Shown here: in pieces, positions 16,563 to 26,570 of the stretch
How the letters are laid out: each line of letters opens with the position of its first letter
How positions within the stretch are numbered: position 1 is the stretch's first letter
Assembly: GCF_004365355.1 (NCBI RefSeq)
Contig: NZ_SODP01000001.1
Coordinates: 1,743,473 to 1,807,472 of the forward strand
DNA: 64,000 nucleotides
Direction: 5' to 3'
From: Kribbella pratensis
Lineage (GTDB): Bacteria; Actinomycetota; Actinomycetes; Propionibacteriales; Kribbellaceae
Made by a program: the position numbers and the translations under genes
The notes under the pieces: generated by a model
The model's input: the letters and a program-made list of their open reading frames with translations, nothing else
Database searches by the model: none
What the model was told of the DNA's origin: nothing

Positions 16563-17634
16563 GGAGCCGGGGCTGAGCGTTCGCCTCAAGCTCACCCTCA
16601 GCTACGCCGCGGTCATCATGGTCGCGGGCGCCGGGCTGCTCGCGGTCGTCTGGGTCTTCCTGCTGCGCTACGTTCCCGCGCGAATGGAGCGCGCACCCAT
16701 GAGCGGCCCGGACCGTGCCGACCTGCTCGCCGCGTTCGTGCCGAAGGCGATCCTGATGCTGACGCTCCTGCTGATCGCCGCTCTGGTGGGAGGCTGGATC
16801 CTGGCCGGCAGCATGCTGGCTCCGCTGACCCGGATCACCAACGCGGCCCGCCTGACCACGAACGGATCGCTGTCCCACCGGATCCAGCTCGAAGGCCGCC
16901 AGGACGAGTTCCGCGAGCTCTCCGACGCGTTCGACACGATGCTCGAGCGGCTCGAAGCCCACGATGCCGAGCAGCAGCGGTTCGCAGCCAATGCCTCTCA
17001 CGAACTGCGTACTCCGCTCGCGATCACCCAGACCCTGCTCGAGGTGGCCCGCAAGGATCCCAACCGCGATCCTGCCGAGCTCGTCGACCGACTCGACTTC
17101 GTCAACAGCCGGGCGATCGACCTCACCGAAGCCTTGCTCCTGCTCAGCCGCGCCAACCAGCGGACCTTCACCCGCGGCGACGTCGACTTGTCCCTCGTCG
17201 CGGAGGAGGCGGTCGAGACTCTCCTCCCACTCGCGGAAAAGCGTGGTCTGACAGTAGAAACCTCGGGTGACGTCGCCCCGACCGTCGGATCGCACACCCT
17301 GCTGCTGCAGCTGGCGACGAACCTCGTCCACAACGCGATCGTCCACAACCTGCCCGCGGACGGCGCGGTGTGGATCACCACGACCGTCCACCCGAAGACC
17401 GTGGTGCTCACGGTCGAGAACACCGGTGAGATCCTGCCCGCGACCGTGGTTTCCACGCTGATCGAGCCGTTCCAGCGCGGCAGCGGACGTGTCCGCACCG
17501 ACCACGCCGGCGTCGGCCTGGGTCTCGCGATCGTCAACAGCATCACCCAGGCGCACGACGGAATCCTGATCCTCGCCGCCCGCCCGTCCGGCGGCCTCCG
17601 CGTCACGGTCCAGCTCCCCGCCGTACGTCGCTGA
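16555..17634 (+). CDS. vanS: VanS sensor histidine kinase (partner of VanR)
   Basis: 359 residues from a GTG overlapping the vanR end by 8 bases, so translation is coupled. TM1 about 17-38, an extracytoplasmic loop of only about 20-25 residues (ARMERAPMSGPDRADLL), TM2 about 61-84, HAMP, His149 in ASHELRTPL, N box NLVHNAIVHN and G box GVGLGLAIV. Paralogue of the kinase at 3.9-5.0 kb, with almost the same cytoplasmic domains but a different loop. VanS kinases respond to glycopeptides or their lipid II complex. In the absence of a signal the kinase usually acts as a VanR phosphatase (known for S. coelicolor). Confidence 0.92.
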
Positions 17635-17686
17635 CCGACTCGTAGCTGTCAGTCCACCGGGGGACAGTGCTACCTTGTGTCCGGAA

Positions 17687-17705
17687 TGGTTTTCATTATC
17701 AATTG
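17687..17705. promoter_or_regulatory. Probable Zur/Fur box before the zinc importer
   Basis: AT-rich island TGGTTTTCATTATCAATTG in otherwise GC-rich DNA, immediately before the binding-protein gene. Its complement contains TGATAATGAAAAC, close to the actinobacterial Zur/Fur pattern TGAAAATGA-type repeats. Its place ahead of a zinc-type ABC importer supports Zur, but Fur-family sites cannot be told apart by eye. Confidence 0.6.
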
Positions 17706-17726
17706 GCGATGAGAGACGGGTGCGCT

Positions 17727-18641
17727 GTGAGGCTGCGTAGTTCTGCTGGATTCCTGGCCGGCGCGGCGGCGGTGGCGCTGCTGGCGGCGTGTAGTTCGTC
17801 GGCGGCCGACACTGCCGTGTCGACCTCCAAGGCCGGGGTGCAGGTCGTGGCGTCGACCAACGTGTACGGCGACATCGTGCGGCAGATCGCGGGGGACAAG
17901 GCCGAGGTGACGTCGATCATCTCCGACCCCGACCAGGACCCGCACTCGTACGAGGCGAACGCGCAGACGCAACTCTCGCTCTCGAAGGCGAAGGTCGTGA
18001 TCGAGAACGGCGGCGGCTACGACGACTTCGTGGACACGATGCTCAAGTCGTCGGGCAACACCTCGGCGAAGGTAATGAACGTGGTCAACATCTCCGGCCA
18101 CCAGGCACCCGCGGGCGGCGAGCTCAACGAGCACGTCTGGTACGACTTCCCGACCGTCGAGAAGCTGGCTGCCCAACTGGCCTCCACCCTGTCCGAGGTC
18201 GACTCCGCGAACAGTTCGACGTACGCCGCGAACGCTGCCGCGTTTGCAGGCAAGGTGAAGCAACTGGAGGCGACCGAGGCCTCGATCAAGGCAGCTCATG
18301 ACGGCGCCGGTGCCGCGATCACCGAACCGGTGCCGCTGTATCTGCTGACCGCCTGCGGGCTGGTGAACAAGACGCCGGGCGAGTTCAGCGAGGCGATCGA
18401 GGAGGGGACGGACGTTCCGGTAGCGGTGCTGCAGGAGACGCTCACGTTGTTCAGCGCGAAGCAGGTCAAGTTGCTGGCGTACAACGAGCAGACGTCCGGC
18501 CCGGAGACGGAGAAGGTGCTCGCGGCGGCGAAGGCGAACGGCATCGCTGTGGTACCCGTGACCGAGACGTTGCCCGACGGCAAGGATTACCTGGGCTGGA
18601 TGACCGCCAACCTGGACGCGATCCGCTCGGCCCTGGCGTGA
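17727..18641 (+). CDS. Zinc/manganese ABC transporter substrate-binding lipoprotein
   Basis: 304 residues from the GTG at 17727, which has a GAGACGGG site; an ATG at 17709 would add six residues. Lipoprotein signal: RLRSS, hydrophobic stretch and lipobox LLAAC. Cluster A-I (ZnuA/TroA) features are VVASTNVYGDIVRQIAG, the metal ligand His in DPDQDPHSYE and the second His in NEHVWYDFP. No His-rich loop like that of E. coli ZnuA is present. It binds zinc or manganese outside the membrane and delivers it to the two downstream proteins. The upstream Zur-like box favours zinc. Its stop overlaps the ATPase start by one base. Confidence 0.88.
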   Translation: MRLRSSAGFLAGAAAVALLAACSSSAADTAVSTSKAGVQVVASTNVYGDIVRQIAGDKAEVTSIISDPDQDPHSYEANAQTQLSLSKAKVVIENGGGYDDFVDTMLKSSGNTSAKVMNVVNISGHQAPAGGELNEHVWYDFPTVEKLAAQLASTLSEVDSANSSTYAANAAAFAGKVKQLEATEASIKAAHDGAGAAITEPVPLYLLTACGLVNKTPGEFSEAIEEGTDVPVAVLQETLTLFSAKQVKLLAYNEQTSGPETEKVLAAAKANGIAVVPVTETLPDGKDYLGWMTANLDAIRSALA

Positions 18642-19435
18642 TGAACGTCCTGAGCTTCGAGAAGGCGTCGTTCGGATACGGAGGGCGGCGGTTGTGGGGC
18701 GGCCTGACGATGAGCCTGCAGGCAGGGGAGTTCCTCGTGATCCTCGGCGCCAACGGATCCGGGAAGACCAGCCTGCTGAAGGCGGTTCTCGGGCTGCATC
18801 CGCTGATGTCCGGGACCGTCGAGGTCGCCGGCGCGCCACCCCATCGGGGCAGCACGCAGATCGGGTACGTGCCGCAGCACCGGCGGATCGACACGCTCAC
18901 ACCGCTCCGGGCCCGGGATGTCGTCGGCCAGGGCCTGGACGGCCACCGATGGGGGATCGGCCGGCCCGACCCGCGGCGTCGTCGGCGGATCGACGAGCTG
19001 CTCGAGTCGGTCGGCGCCGACGCCTTCGCGGATCGTCCGATCGGGCAGCTGTCCGGCGGCGAACAGCAGCGGGTGCGGATCGCGCAAGCCCTGGTCTCCG
19101 ACCCGAAGCTCCTGCTCTGTGACGAGCCCTTGCTGTCGCTGGATCTCAACAGCCAGCGCACGATCTCCGGCCTGGTCGATCGCCGCCGCCGTACGCACGA
19201 CACCGCGATCGTCTTCGTCACCCACGACATCAACCCGGTGCTGCCGTACATCGACCGCGTGCTCTACTTGGCCAACGGACGCTTCCGGACGGGGACGGTC
19301 GACGAGGTGATGACGTCGGCGACCTTGAGCGACCTGTACCAGTCACCGGTCGACGTGGTCCGTTCCCGTGGCCGGGTGCTGGTGGCCGGTGTTCCCGAGG
19401 GCACGCATCACACCTCGGTGCCGCGGGCGGGGTGA
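18641..19435 (+). CDS. Metal ABC transporter ATP-binding protein (ZnuC-like)
   Basis: 264 residues. Walker A GANGSGKTS near 36-44, Q loop around YVPQHRR, signature LSGGEQQRVRIAQAL, Walker B LLLCDEPLLSLD and the switch His in FVTHDINPV. The ABC ATPase of the zinc-type importer. ATG overlaps the preceding stop (TGATG), and its own stop overlaps the permease GTG (GTGA). A second ATG-like start two codons upstream (GTG ATG) is less likely because the overlapping arrangement is standard here. Confidence 0.88.
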   Translation: MNVLSFEKASFGYGGRRLWGGLTMSLQAGEFLVILGANGSGKTSLLKAVLGLHPLMSGTVEVAGAPPHRGSTQIGYVPQHRRIDTLTPLRARDVVGQGLDGHRWGIGRPDPRRRRRIDELLESVGADAFADRPIGQLSGGEQQRVRIAQALVSDPKLLLCDEPLLSLDLNSQRTISGLVDRRRRTHDTAIVFVTHDINPVLPYIDRVLYLANGRFRTGTVDEVMTSATLSDLYQSPVDVVRSRGRVLVAGVPEGTHHTSVPRAG

Positions 19436-20292
19436 AGTCGATGCTCACGGCAACTGTCTGGCACGAGATCTTCAACTTCACCAACTACGGTGAACTGCTG
19501 GCGCTGGTCCGCAACTCGATCATCGCCGGTGTGGCGCTCGGTATCGTCGGCGGTCTGATCGGCGTGTTCGTGATGATGCGCGACCTGCCGTTCGCGGTCC
19601 ACGGCATCAGCGAGCTCTCGTTCGCGGGCGCCTCCGGTGCCCTGTTGCTGGGCGTGAACGTGGTCGCCGGCTCGCTGACCGGGTCGATCATCGCCGCGGT
19701 CCTGATCGGCGTACTGGGAAGTCGTGCTCGTGACCGCAACTCGATCATCGGGGTGCTGATGCCGTTCGGGCTGGGGCTCGGCGTGCTGTTCCTTGCGCTC
19801 TACAAGGGTCGTGCGGCCAACAAGTTCGGCCTGTTGACGGGGCAGATCGTGGCGGTGGACACGCCACAGTTGTCCTGGCTGATCGTCACCGGCGTCGTCG
19901 TACTGCTCGGGCTCCTGATCATCTGGCGGCCGTTGATGTTCGCCAGCTCCGACCCGGACCAGGCCGCGGCCCGCGGTGTGCCGGTGCGGGTCCTCTCACT
20001 GGTGTTCATGGTGCTGCTCGGCCTGGCGGTCGCCATCTCGGTCCAGATCGTGGGCGCATTACTGGTCCTCAGCATCGTGGTCACCCCCGCAGCCGCCGCC
20101 CTCCGAGTCGCCACCTCCCCATGGCTGGTCCCAGTACTGAGCGTGACCTTCGCGACCGTCTCCCTGGTCGGAGGAATCCTCCTCGCACTGGGCGGCAGCC
20201 TCCCGATCAGCCCCTACGTGACCACAATCTCGTTCCTCATCTATCTGATCTGCCGGAGCATCCCCGGCTGGAGAGTGGCGGTTCGCACGTAG
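19432..20292 (+). CDS. Metal ABC transporter permease (ZnuB-like)
   Basis: 286 residues, ABC-3 family integral membrane protein with about eight helices. Typical features are FVMMRDLPFAVHGISELSFAGASGALLLG near residues 43-72 and the later ALLVLSIVVTPAAAALRVA. It forms the channel of the importer with the two preceding genes. The GTG at 19432 overlaps the ATPase stop; ATG at 19441 is an alternative. The last codons include the start of a direct repeat that may belong to the next promoter. Confidence 0.87.
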   Translation: MKSMLTATVWHEIFNFTNYGELLALVRNSIIAGVALGIVGGLIGVFVMMRDLPFAVHGISELSFAGASGALLLGVNVVAGSLTGSIIAAVLIGVLGSRARDRNSIIGVLMPFGLGLGVLFLALYKGRAANKFGLLTGQIVAVDTPQLSWLIVTGVVVLLGLLIIWRPLMFASSDPDQAAARGVPVRVLSLVFMVLLGLAVAISVQIVGALLVLSIVVTPAAAALRVATSPWLVPVLSVTFATVSLVGGILLALGGSLPISPYVTTISFLIYLICRSIPGWRVAVRT

Positions 20293-20311
20293 GTGTTAGA
20301 GAGGTGTTAGA
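20291..20311. promoter_or_regulatory. 11-bp direct repeat AGGTGTTAGA upstream of the APC permease
   Basis: AGGTGTTAGA occurs at 20291-20300 and 20302-20311, an 11-base period as in OmpR-family sites. It overlaps the importer stop codon and lies about 40-60 bases before the permease start. Regulator unknown. Confidence 0.4.
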
Positions 20312-20339
20312 AACGGCCGGTCCAGGTTCTCCGGCTGGC

Positions 20340-20355
20340 TAGGCTCCGAGCGGTG
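20340..20355 (+). promoter_or_regulatory. Possible leaderless promoter of the APC permease
   Basis: A -10-like TAGGCT at 20340-20345 ends 7 bases before the GTG start at 20353, and no ribosome-binding site is visible. The geometry fits a leaderless mRNA, common in actinomycetes. Confidence 0.4.
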
Positions 20356-22311
20356 ACAGAAACCCGTGAGAACGAGACGGTCGGGCTACCACCCCCGGTC
20401 CGTGGCCGGTTCGTCGAGTGGTTGCTGCACGACCGCCCCGCCGGACACGCTGGGCCCCACCGGCCGGCGCCGCACCCCACGCACCGCTGGTGGAAGGTGA
20501 TGTGCCTGACGGGTGTCGACTACTTCTCGACGCTTGGCTACCAGCCCGCCATCGCTGCCGCCGCGGTGGGCCTGCTGTCACCGGTCGCCACGCTGGTCCT
20601 CGTCCTGCTCACCCTGCTCGGCGCCTTGCCGGTCTACCGGCGCGTGGCGGCCGAGAGCCCGCACGGCGAGGGCTCGATCGCGATGCTCGACCGGCTGCTC
20701 GGCCGCTGGAAGGGCAAGTTCACCATCCTGGTCCTGCTGGGCTTCATGGCGACGGACTTCATCATCACGATGACGCTGTCGGCTGCCGACGCCACCGCGC
20801 ACGTCATCGAGAACCCGTATGTGCCGCACTGGTTCGAGGGCAAGGAGGTGATCATCACCCTCCTGTTGCTGGCACTGCTCGCGGGCGTGTTCCTGCGCGG
20901 CTTCGGAGAGGCGATCGGGATCGCCGTCGTTCTGGTCGTCGTCTACCTCGGACTGAACGTCATCGTCGTCGGCAACGCACTCTGGAACGTCATCACCGCA
21001 CCCGAGCTCGTGACGAACTGGCGCGGCATGCTGACCACCGAGCACTCGAGCATCTGGGTGATGATCGGCATCTCGCTGGTCGTGTTCCCCAAGCTCGCCC
21101 TCGGCCTGTCCGGGTTCGAGACCGGGGTCGCGGTCATGCCGCAGGTCGACGGCTCACCCGACGACGATCCTGCCCATCCGGCGACCCGGATCCGGAACAC
21201 CCGCAAGCTGCTCACCACCGCCGCACTGATCATGAGCGGCTTCCTGATCACCAGCAGCTTCACCACGATCGTGCTGATCCCCGAGAACGAGTTCAAGGAC
21301 GGCGGCGCGGCGTCGGGCCGGGCCCTGGCCTATCTCGCGCACGAGCACCTCGGCAGCGTTTTCGGGACCGTGTACGACGTGAGCACGGTCCTGATCCTGT
21401 GGTTCGCCGGAGCCTCGGCGATGGCCGGTCTGCTGAACATCGTCCCGCGCTACCTGCCCCGCTACGGCATGGTCCCGGACTGGGCCCGCGCGACCCGTCC
21501 GCTGGTGATCGTGTTCGGCGTGATCGCGTTCGTGATCACGGTGCTGTTCAAGGCCGACGTCGACGCCCAAGGTGGTGCGTACGCGACCGGCGTACTCGTG
21601 CTGATCATGTCGGCGTCCATCGCGGTCACGTTGTCGGCGCGGCGGAAGGGGGAGAAGGCCAGGACGGTCGGCTTCGCCGTGATCAGCCTGGTGCTGCTGT
21701 ACACGACGATCGCGAACATCATCGAGCGTCCGGACGGCGTGCAGATCGCCTCGTTCTTCATCGTCGCGATCATCCTCACCTCACTGATCTCGCGGGCCAC
21801 GCGCTCCCTCGAACTCCGGGCGACCGAGGTGCGGTTCGACGAGGAGGCCTGCCGGATCATCTCCGCGGCCGCCGTGGCGGGCGAGCTGCGGATCATCGCG
21901 AACGAGCCCGACGATCGCGACGAAGCGGAGTACCAGGAGAAGGAGGCCGAACAGCGCGAGGTGCGGAACCTGCCCGAAGGCCTGCCGGTCGTGTTCCTCG
22001 AGGTGACTCTCACCGACGCGTCCCAGTTCGAGACCGAGCTCGACGTTCGCGGCGACGAGCGGTTCGGGTACCAGATCCTGCGCGTCGACAGTCCGAGCGT
22101 GCCCAACGCGATCGCCGCGTTGATGCTGAAGATCCGGGACGACTGGAAGGTCATGCCACACATCTACTTCGCCTGGGCCGAGGGCAACCCGTTCCACTTC
22201 CTGTTCCGCTACCTCATCTCCGGCGAGGGCGACGTACCGCCCGTCACCCGCGAAGTACTGAGACGGGCCGAGCCCAAGCGTTCCAACCGCCCCTGGGTGC
22301 ACGTCGGCTGA
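20353..22311 (+). CDS. APC-superfamily permease with C-terminal cytosolic domain
   Basis: 652 residues. Residues about 50-480 hold roughly 12 membrane helices ([20 protein letters not shown] opens the first), and about 170 soluble residues follow ([20 protein letters not shown] onward, with an acidic stretch [14 protein letters not shown]). The fold is amino acid/polyamine/organocation-type; related actinobacterial proteins are annotated simply as APC permeases. The soluble tail recalls the cytosolic domains of KUP-type potassium transporters, but the KUP signature VYGDIGTSPLY is absent. Substrate unknown. A direct repeat and leaderless promoter lie upstream. Confidence 0.75.
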   Translation: MTETRENETVGLPPPVRGRFVEWLLHDRPAGHAGPHRPAPHPTHRWWKVMCLTGVDYFSTLGYQPAIAAAAVGLLSPVATLVLVLLTLLGALPVYRRVAAESPHGEGSIAMLDRLLGRWKGKFTILVLLGFMATDFIITMTLSAADATAHVIENPYVPHWFEGKEVIITLLLLALLAGVFLRGFGEAIGIAVVLVVVYLGLNVIVVGNALWNVITAPELVTNWRGMLTTEHSSIWVMIGISLVVFPKLALGLSGFETGVAVMPQVDGSPDDDPAHPATRIRNTRKLLTTAALIMSGFLITSSFTTIVLIPENEFKDGGAASGRALAYLAHEHLGSVFGTVYDVSTVLILWFAGASAMAGLLNIVPRYLPRYGMVPDWARATRPLVIVFGVIAFVITVLFKADVDAQGGAYATGVLVLIMSASIAVTLSARRKGEKARTVGFAVISLVLLYTTIANIIERPDGVQIASFFIVAIILTSLISRATRSLELRATEVRFDEEACRIISAAAVAGELRIIANEPDDRDEAEYQEKEAEQREVRNLPEGLPVVFLEVTLTDASQFETELDVRGDERFGYQILRVDSPSVPNAIAALMLKIRDDWKVMPHIYFAWAEGNPFHFLFRYLISGEGDVPPVTREVLRRAEPKRSNRPWVHVG

Positions 22312-22333
22312 TCCGCGACACCCGTACAGAGCA

Positions 22334-22369
22334 CGATCGCCTCCGGGCCACAGGCAACGGAGGCCATCG
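22334..22369. terminator. Hairpin between convergent APC permease and MMPL genes
   Basis: CGATCGCCTCC and GGAGGCCATCG form an 11-bp stem with one mismatch around a 14-base loop, centred in the 76-bp gap between two convergent genes. No U-run follows, which is usual for high-GC actinomycetes. Probably a bidirectional terminator. Confidence 0.55.
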
Positions 22370-22387
22370 CGTCCAGCCGAACGTGAC

Positions 22388-24523
22388 TCACACAGACGTC
22401 AGTTCTTCCTCGCGTTCTTGTTGTTCGCGTCGGTGCTGCGTGTCGGCGTGGCCCGGCCACCAGGCGCGGTGGCCGATCAGGGCTGTGAGGGCGGGGGTGA
22501 AGAACATCGCCATCACGAAGGCCGCGATCGCGATTCCCGCGGAGATCGCGAAGCCCATCTGCGAGAGCACGGTGTTGCCCGCCAGCATCATCGACGCGAA
22601 CGTGCCGGCAAGGATCAGACCGGCAGCGGCGATGGTCGGGCCGGTGTGGTGCAGGGCCAGGGCCGCGGCCCGCTTCGGGTCGTGTCCCTCCCGCGCCTCC
22701 TCGCGCAGTCGGGCCACCATCAGGATGTTGTAGTCGGTGCCGAGAGCAACCACGAACAGGTACATGATCACCGGCAGCGTGAAGATCAGGCCCGAGTTGT
22801 GCTGCAGATGCTGGAAGATCAGCACCGACGCACCGAGCGTCGACCCGAATCCGAGGAACACCGACGCCATCAGGTACCACGGCGCGACCAGACTGCGCAG
22901 GAGCAGCGCGAGCACGATCATGATCAGGATCGCCGCGATCGGGAACACGATGCGGTAGTCGTGGTTCATCGCGTCCTGGAAGTCGACGAACACCGAGGTC
23001 AGGCCGCCGACAACCGCCGTCGTACCGGCCGGAGCGGCCGTGTGCGCCGCGTCGCGGAGCGGGCCCCGGACCGTGGCGATCGCCTGGTCCGATTCAGGCG
23101 CGGACTTCAGCGTGACCTTGAAGTCGGCGACCGTACTGTCCGGAGACAACGTGGCCTGCGAGACGTCACCGACCCCGTCGACCTTGGTCAGCGCGGTGCG
23201 GTAGGTGTCGAGCTGGTCCTTGCTCAGCGGGCTCGAAGACCGCAGCAGTACGTCGGACGGCTGCGTGACGCCAGCGGGCAGGCTCTTGAGCAGTTCCTTG
23301 CTGTAGACGGTGGACTCCGACGTGTCGGAGGTCGAGCCCGAGGTCAGGTCGAAGGTCGGGTTGAAGCCGATCGCGAACGCGCTCAGCACGACCAGCAGCC
23401 CACCCGCGGCGATGGCGAAGACAGCCGGCCGGCGGCCGAGGCCGCCTCCCAGCGACGCGAACTTCGCACCCTTCGGCTCGACCTTCCACGCCTTCGACGG
23501 CCAGAAGACCTTGGTGCCGAGCAGCGAGACGATGGCCGGTACGAGCGTGAGCCCGGCCAGCAGCGCCACCGCGACCGAGATCGCGAGCGCCGGTCCCATC
23601 GCGCGGAACATGCCGAGCGTCGACAAGGTCAGCGCCATGAACGCGATGATCACCGCGCCGGCCGCGGACGCGATTGCCTCACCGACCCGGGTGACCGCGC
23701 TGACCATCGCGGTCTTTGCGTCCTCGCCGGCCCGCAGGCGCTCGCGGTACCGGAACATCAGGAACAGGATGTAGTCGGTGCCGACGCCGAACAGCACCAC
23801 CAGCAGGATCGACGTGATCGAGCTGTCGATCTTCAGGTCGAAGGCCTTGCTCACGATCGCGATCAGGCCGTTGACCACCGTGGAGACCGCACCGATCACC
23901 ACGATCGGCAGCAGCGCGATCACCGGACTGCGGAAGATCAGCAGCAGGAGCAGCAGGATCAGGCCGACCGTGGCGATCCCGATGATCGCGAGACCCTTGG
24001 TCGACGACTCCTGCGCGTCGAGCGCCTGCGCGGCCGATCCGGTCACACCTGCCTTCAGTGACGTCCCGTGCAGCTTGTCCTGCAGCGCCGTACGGAGTGC
24101 TTTGACGGCGTCGTTCTGCCTGGTGTCGCTGGGGTTGGTGATCTTGGTCAGCTCGACCGCGGCGATCTGGATCAGCCGGTTGCCGGTCGGCGGGACTGCC
24201 TGGATCCCGGTGACGTCCTTGAGCTTGGCCTGGTTCAGCTGCCCGGCGATCGTTGCGACCGTTGCCGCGTCGGCGGCGCTGATCGGAGCGCCGTCGCCGC
24301 GTTCGAACACCACGATGGCCGCGGGCGTGGTGGCGTTGGGGAAGGCCTTCTCCTGCAGTTGTGCTGCCTGGATCGACTCGTAGTGCGACGGCAGGAAGGC
24401 GGATTGATCCGTGGTCGCGGTCAGTTTCGGGGCCGTCGCGGCCACCGCGGCGATGATCAGCACCCAGGCGCCGATCGTCCACCACGGCCGCCGTACGACC
24501 AGCGACCCCAGTCGTGCGAACAT
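22388..24523 (-). CDS. MMPL-family RND transporter
   Basis: 711 residues with two-fold RND architecture: one N-terminal helix (15-33), a soluble domain to about 175, five to six helices (about 180-370), a second soluble domain (about 400-530) and five to six helices to the end. The helix segment FGVGTDYILFLMFRYRERL and its second-half equivalent VALGTDYNILMVARLREEA carry the Asp-Tyr pairs typical of proton relay in MmpL proteins. The polar tail TQHRREQQEREEELTSV ends the protein. MMPL proteins export lipids, siderophores or drugs; no accessory lipid-synthesis gene is adjacent. The ATG is preceded by AGGACC. Divergent from the SulP gene. Confidence 0.85.
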   Translation of the reverse strand: MFARLGSLVVRRPWWTIGAWVLIIAAVAATAPKLTATTDQSAFLPSHYESIQAAQLQEKAFPNATTPAAIVVFERGDGAPISAADAATVATIAGQLNQAKLKDVTGIQAVPPTGNRLIQIAAVELTKITNPSDTRQNDAVKALRTALQDKLHGTSLKAGVTGSAAQALDAQESSTKGLAIIGIATVGLILLLLLLIFRSPVIALLPIVVIGAVSTVVNGLIAIVSKAFDLKIDSSITSILLVVLFGVGTDYILFLMFRYRERLRAGEDAKTAMVSAVTRVGEAIASAAGAVIIAFMALTLSTLGMFRAMGPALAISVAVALLAGLTLVPAIVSLLGTKVFWPSKAWKVEPKGAKFASLGGGLGRRPAVFAIAAGGLLVVLSAFAIGFNPTFDLTSGSTSDTSESTVYSKELLKSLPAGVTQPSDVLLRSSSPLSKDQLDTYRTALTKVDGVGDVSQATLSPDSTVADFKVTLKSAPESDQAIATVRGPLRDAAHTAAPAGTTAVVGGLTSVFVDFQDAMNHDYRIVFPIAAILIMIVLALLLRSLVAPWYLMASVFLGFGSTLGASVLIFQHLQHNSGLIFTLPVIMYLFVVALGTDYNILMVARLREEAREGHDPKRAAALALHHTGPTIAAAGLILAGTFASMMLAGNTVLSQMGFAISAGIAIAAFVMAMFFTPALTALIGHRAWWPGHADTQHRREQQEREEELTSV

Positions 24524-24646
24524 GACAGGTCCTTTCAGGAAGTTTTCGTTGACACGACGATCGCGGAGTGGGCTGACACCGGACTGACACGGCGCAGTCA
24601 CCGGCGGATCGGCCGGACCGGCGGCCGCGCAGGCGACACTGTGGGG

Positions 24647-26329
24647 ATGGACAGGGGCCGGGTGCAGATTTCTGGGGTTGAGACGCTGCGGCAGTACCAG
24701 CGGGGCTGGCTGCGGCCGGACGTCGTCGCGGGCCTGACAGTCGCTGCGTACTTCGTCCCACAAGTGATGGCGTACGCCGAACTCGCCGGGCTGCCCGCGG
24801 TGGTCGGACTCTGGGTCGCGCTCGGTCCGCTCGTGCTGTACTTCCTGCTCGGCTCGTCCCGGTTGCTGTCACTCGGCCCGGAGTCGACGACCGCACTCCT
24901 GACCGCGACGGCGATCGGTCCGCTGGCCGCCGGTGATCCGGCTCGCTACGCGGCACTGGCCGCAGTACTGGCTCTCCTGGTCGGTGTGATCTGCGTGGTC
25001 GGGTGGGCGGCCCGCCTTGGATTTCTGGCCGACCTGCTGTCGAAGCCGGTGCTGATCGGCTACCTGACCGGGATCGCGGTGATCATGATGACCGGCCAGC
25101 TCGGGCGGCTGACCGGTGCTCCGGTGGAAGGCGATTCGCCGCCCGCCGAGGTCGTGTCGGCGATCCGGCTGATCGATCAGTGGGAGCTGGCGCCGGTGTT
25201 GTTGTCTGTGGTCGCGCTCACATTGCTGCTTGCGCTGGCTCGGTGGACGCCTCGTCTTCCCGGACCGCTGGTTGTCGTGGCGCTCGCGGCGTTCGTGACC
25301 TGGGCGGCAGGGCTGAGCGACAAGGGAGTGGCGGTGGTCGGTACGGTGCCCAGCGGCCTGCCGACGCCTCACGTGCCGTCGATGTCCCTTCACGATGTCG
25401 GTCTGCTGGCTCTGCCCGCGGTGGGCGTGGCACTGGTCGGCTACACCGACACGGTCCTGACCGGCCGCGCGTTCGCCAATCGCGGCGGCGGGACGACAGA
25501 CCCGGGCCGGGAGCTGCTCGTCCTCGGGCTGGCCAACCTCTCCGCCAGCCTCGTCCGCGGCTTCCCGATCAGCAGTAGCGGCAGCCGCACCGCTCTGGCG
25601 ACCGCATCCGGGGCGAAGAGTCAGGTCTACTCCCTGGTCGCCGCGGCGGCGATCGTCGCGACCCTGGTCTTCGCCGGCCCGCTGCTGGCCACGTTCCCGA
25701 TCCCTGCCCTCGGCGCGTTGGTCGTGTTCGCCGCGATCAGGCTGATCGAGCTGGGCGAGTTCCGCCGCATCGCAGCCTTCCGCCGCAGCGAGTTTTTGTT
25801 GGCAATGGCAACGACCGTCGGGGTGATCGCCCTCGACGTCCTGTACGGCGTACTCCTGGCCATCGCGCTGTCTGTTCTCGACGTACTGCGACGTGTCGCC
25901 CGGCCGCACGACGGCATCCTGGGCTACGTACCGGGCATCGCCGGGATGCACGACATCGACGACTACCCCGACGCCCGCCCGGTGCCGGGGCTCGTCGTCT
26001 ACCGGTACGACTCGCCGCTGTTCTTCGCGAACGCCGAGAACTTCCACCGGCGCGCGCTCGCAGCCGTGGACGACGCACCGACTCCGGTGCGCTGGCTGCT
26101 GCTGAACACCGAGGCGAACATCCAGATCGACGTCACCGCGGTCGACGCGCTGGACGCGTTACGCGAGGAGCTGGCCTCGCGCGGCATCGTGCTGGCGCTG
26201 GCGAGGGTCAAGCAGGAGCTCCGCGACGACCTCGAATCGGCGGGGTTCCTCGATCGTTTAGGTCCTGGCCGTGTCTTCTACACCCTCCCGACTGCTGTCG
26301 AGGCCTTCCGCGCCGAGCAACCCGGCTAG
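24647..26329 (+). CDS. SulP-family anion transporter with STAS domain
   Basis: 560 residues. SLC26/SulP membrane domain about 20-420 (WLRPDVVAGLTVAAYFVPQ, then MAYAELAGLPAVVGLW), signature region GFPISSSGSRTA, and a C-terminal STAS domain about 440-555 (VVYRYDSPLFFANAENF, then AVDALDALREEL). It carries sulfate, bicarbonate or another small anion into the cell; no carbonic anhydrase or sulfur-assimilation gene is adjacent to decide. The ATG at 24647 follows a GTG at 24641 that could also serve. Divergent from the MMPL gene across 123 bp containing the repeated CTGACAC. Confidence 0.85.
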   Translation: MDRGRVQISGVETLRQYQRGWLRPDVVAGLTVAAYFVPQVMAYAELAGLPAVVGLWVALGPLVLYFLLGSSRLLSLGPESTTALLTATAIGPLAAGDPARYAALAAVLALLVGVICVVGWAARLGFLADLLSKPVLIGYLTGIAVIMMTGQLGRLTGAPVEGDSPPAEVVSAIRLIDQWELAPVLLSVVALTLLLALARWTPRLPGPLVVVALAAFVTWAAGLSDKGVAVVGTVPSGLPTPHVPSMSLHDVGLLALPAVGVALVGYTDTVLTGRAFANRGGGTTDPGRELLVLGLANLSASLVRGFPISSSGSRTALATASGAKSQVYSLVAAAAIVATLVFAGPLLATFPIPALGALVVFAAIRLIELGEFRRIAAFRRSEFLLAMATTVGVIALDVLYGVLLAIALSVLDVLRRVARPHDGILGYVPGIAGMHDIDDYPDARPVPGLVVYRYDSPLFFANAENFHRRALAAVDDAPTPVRWLLLNTEANIQIDVTAVDALDALREELASRGIVLALARVKQELRDDLESAGFLDRLGPGRVFYTLPTAVEAFRAEQPG

Positions 26330-26363
26330 CCTGGTCCGTGGATGCCTGACCTGGGAGGCAACG

Positions 26364-26552
26364 ATGACTGTGCTCACGAAAGCCGAGGCGCTGGCGATCA
26401 TTCGTCGCGCTTACGGTCCTGGTGTTGCCGACTCCCTCGAGGACCGGTTGCCGGACCGGATCGACCCGGAGAACGACGCGGACGCCGAGTTCCTGGGGAC
26501 GCTCGGGTTGACCCGCGACGGACTGGCGAACGCTATGGGCGGGGAACTCTAG
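26364..26552 (+). CDS. Small acidic hypothetical protein (62 residues)
   Basis: 62 residues from the ATG at 26364, with a good ribosome-binding site (GGGAGG at 7-base spacing). The sequence MTVLTKAEALAIIRRAYG... is helical and acidic (PDRIDPENDADAEFLGTLGL), with no cysteines, membrane segment or recognised motif. A TAGCCT -10-like hexamer overlaps the stop of the SulP gene, so it may have its own promoter. I do not recognise the family. Real coding is supported by the ribosome site, codon use and the absence of a gene on the other strand. Confidence 0.6.
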   Translation: MTVLTKAEALAIIRRAYGPGVADSLEDRLPDRIDPENDADAEFLGTLGLTRDGLANAMGGEL

Positions 26553-26570
26553 GGGATCTCTGGGGGACCT

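Noticed and set aside
20418-22733. 771-codon plus frame overlapping the APC permease
   Set aside because: Out-of-frame shadow with Arg/Ala/Pro-rich sequence and no hydrophobic helices; the permease frame is unambiguous.
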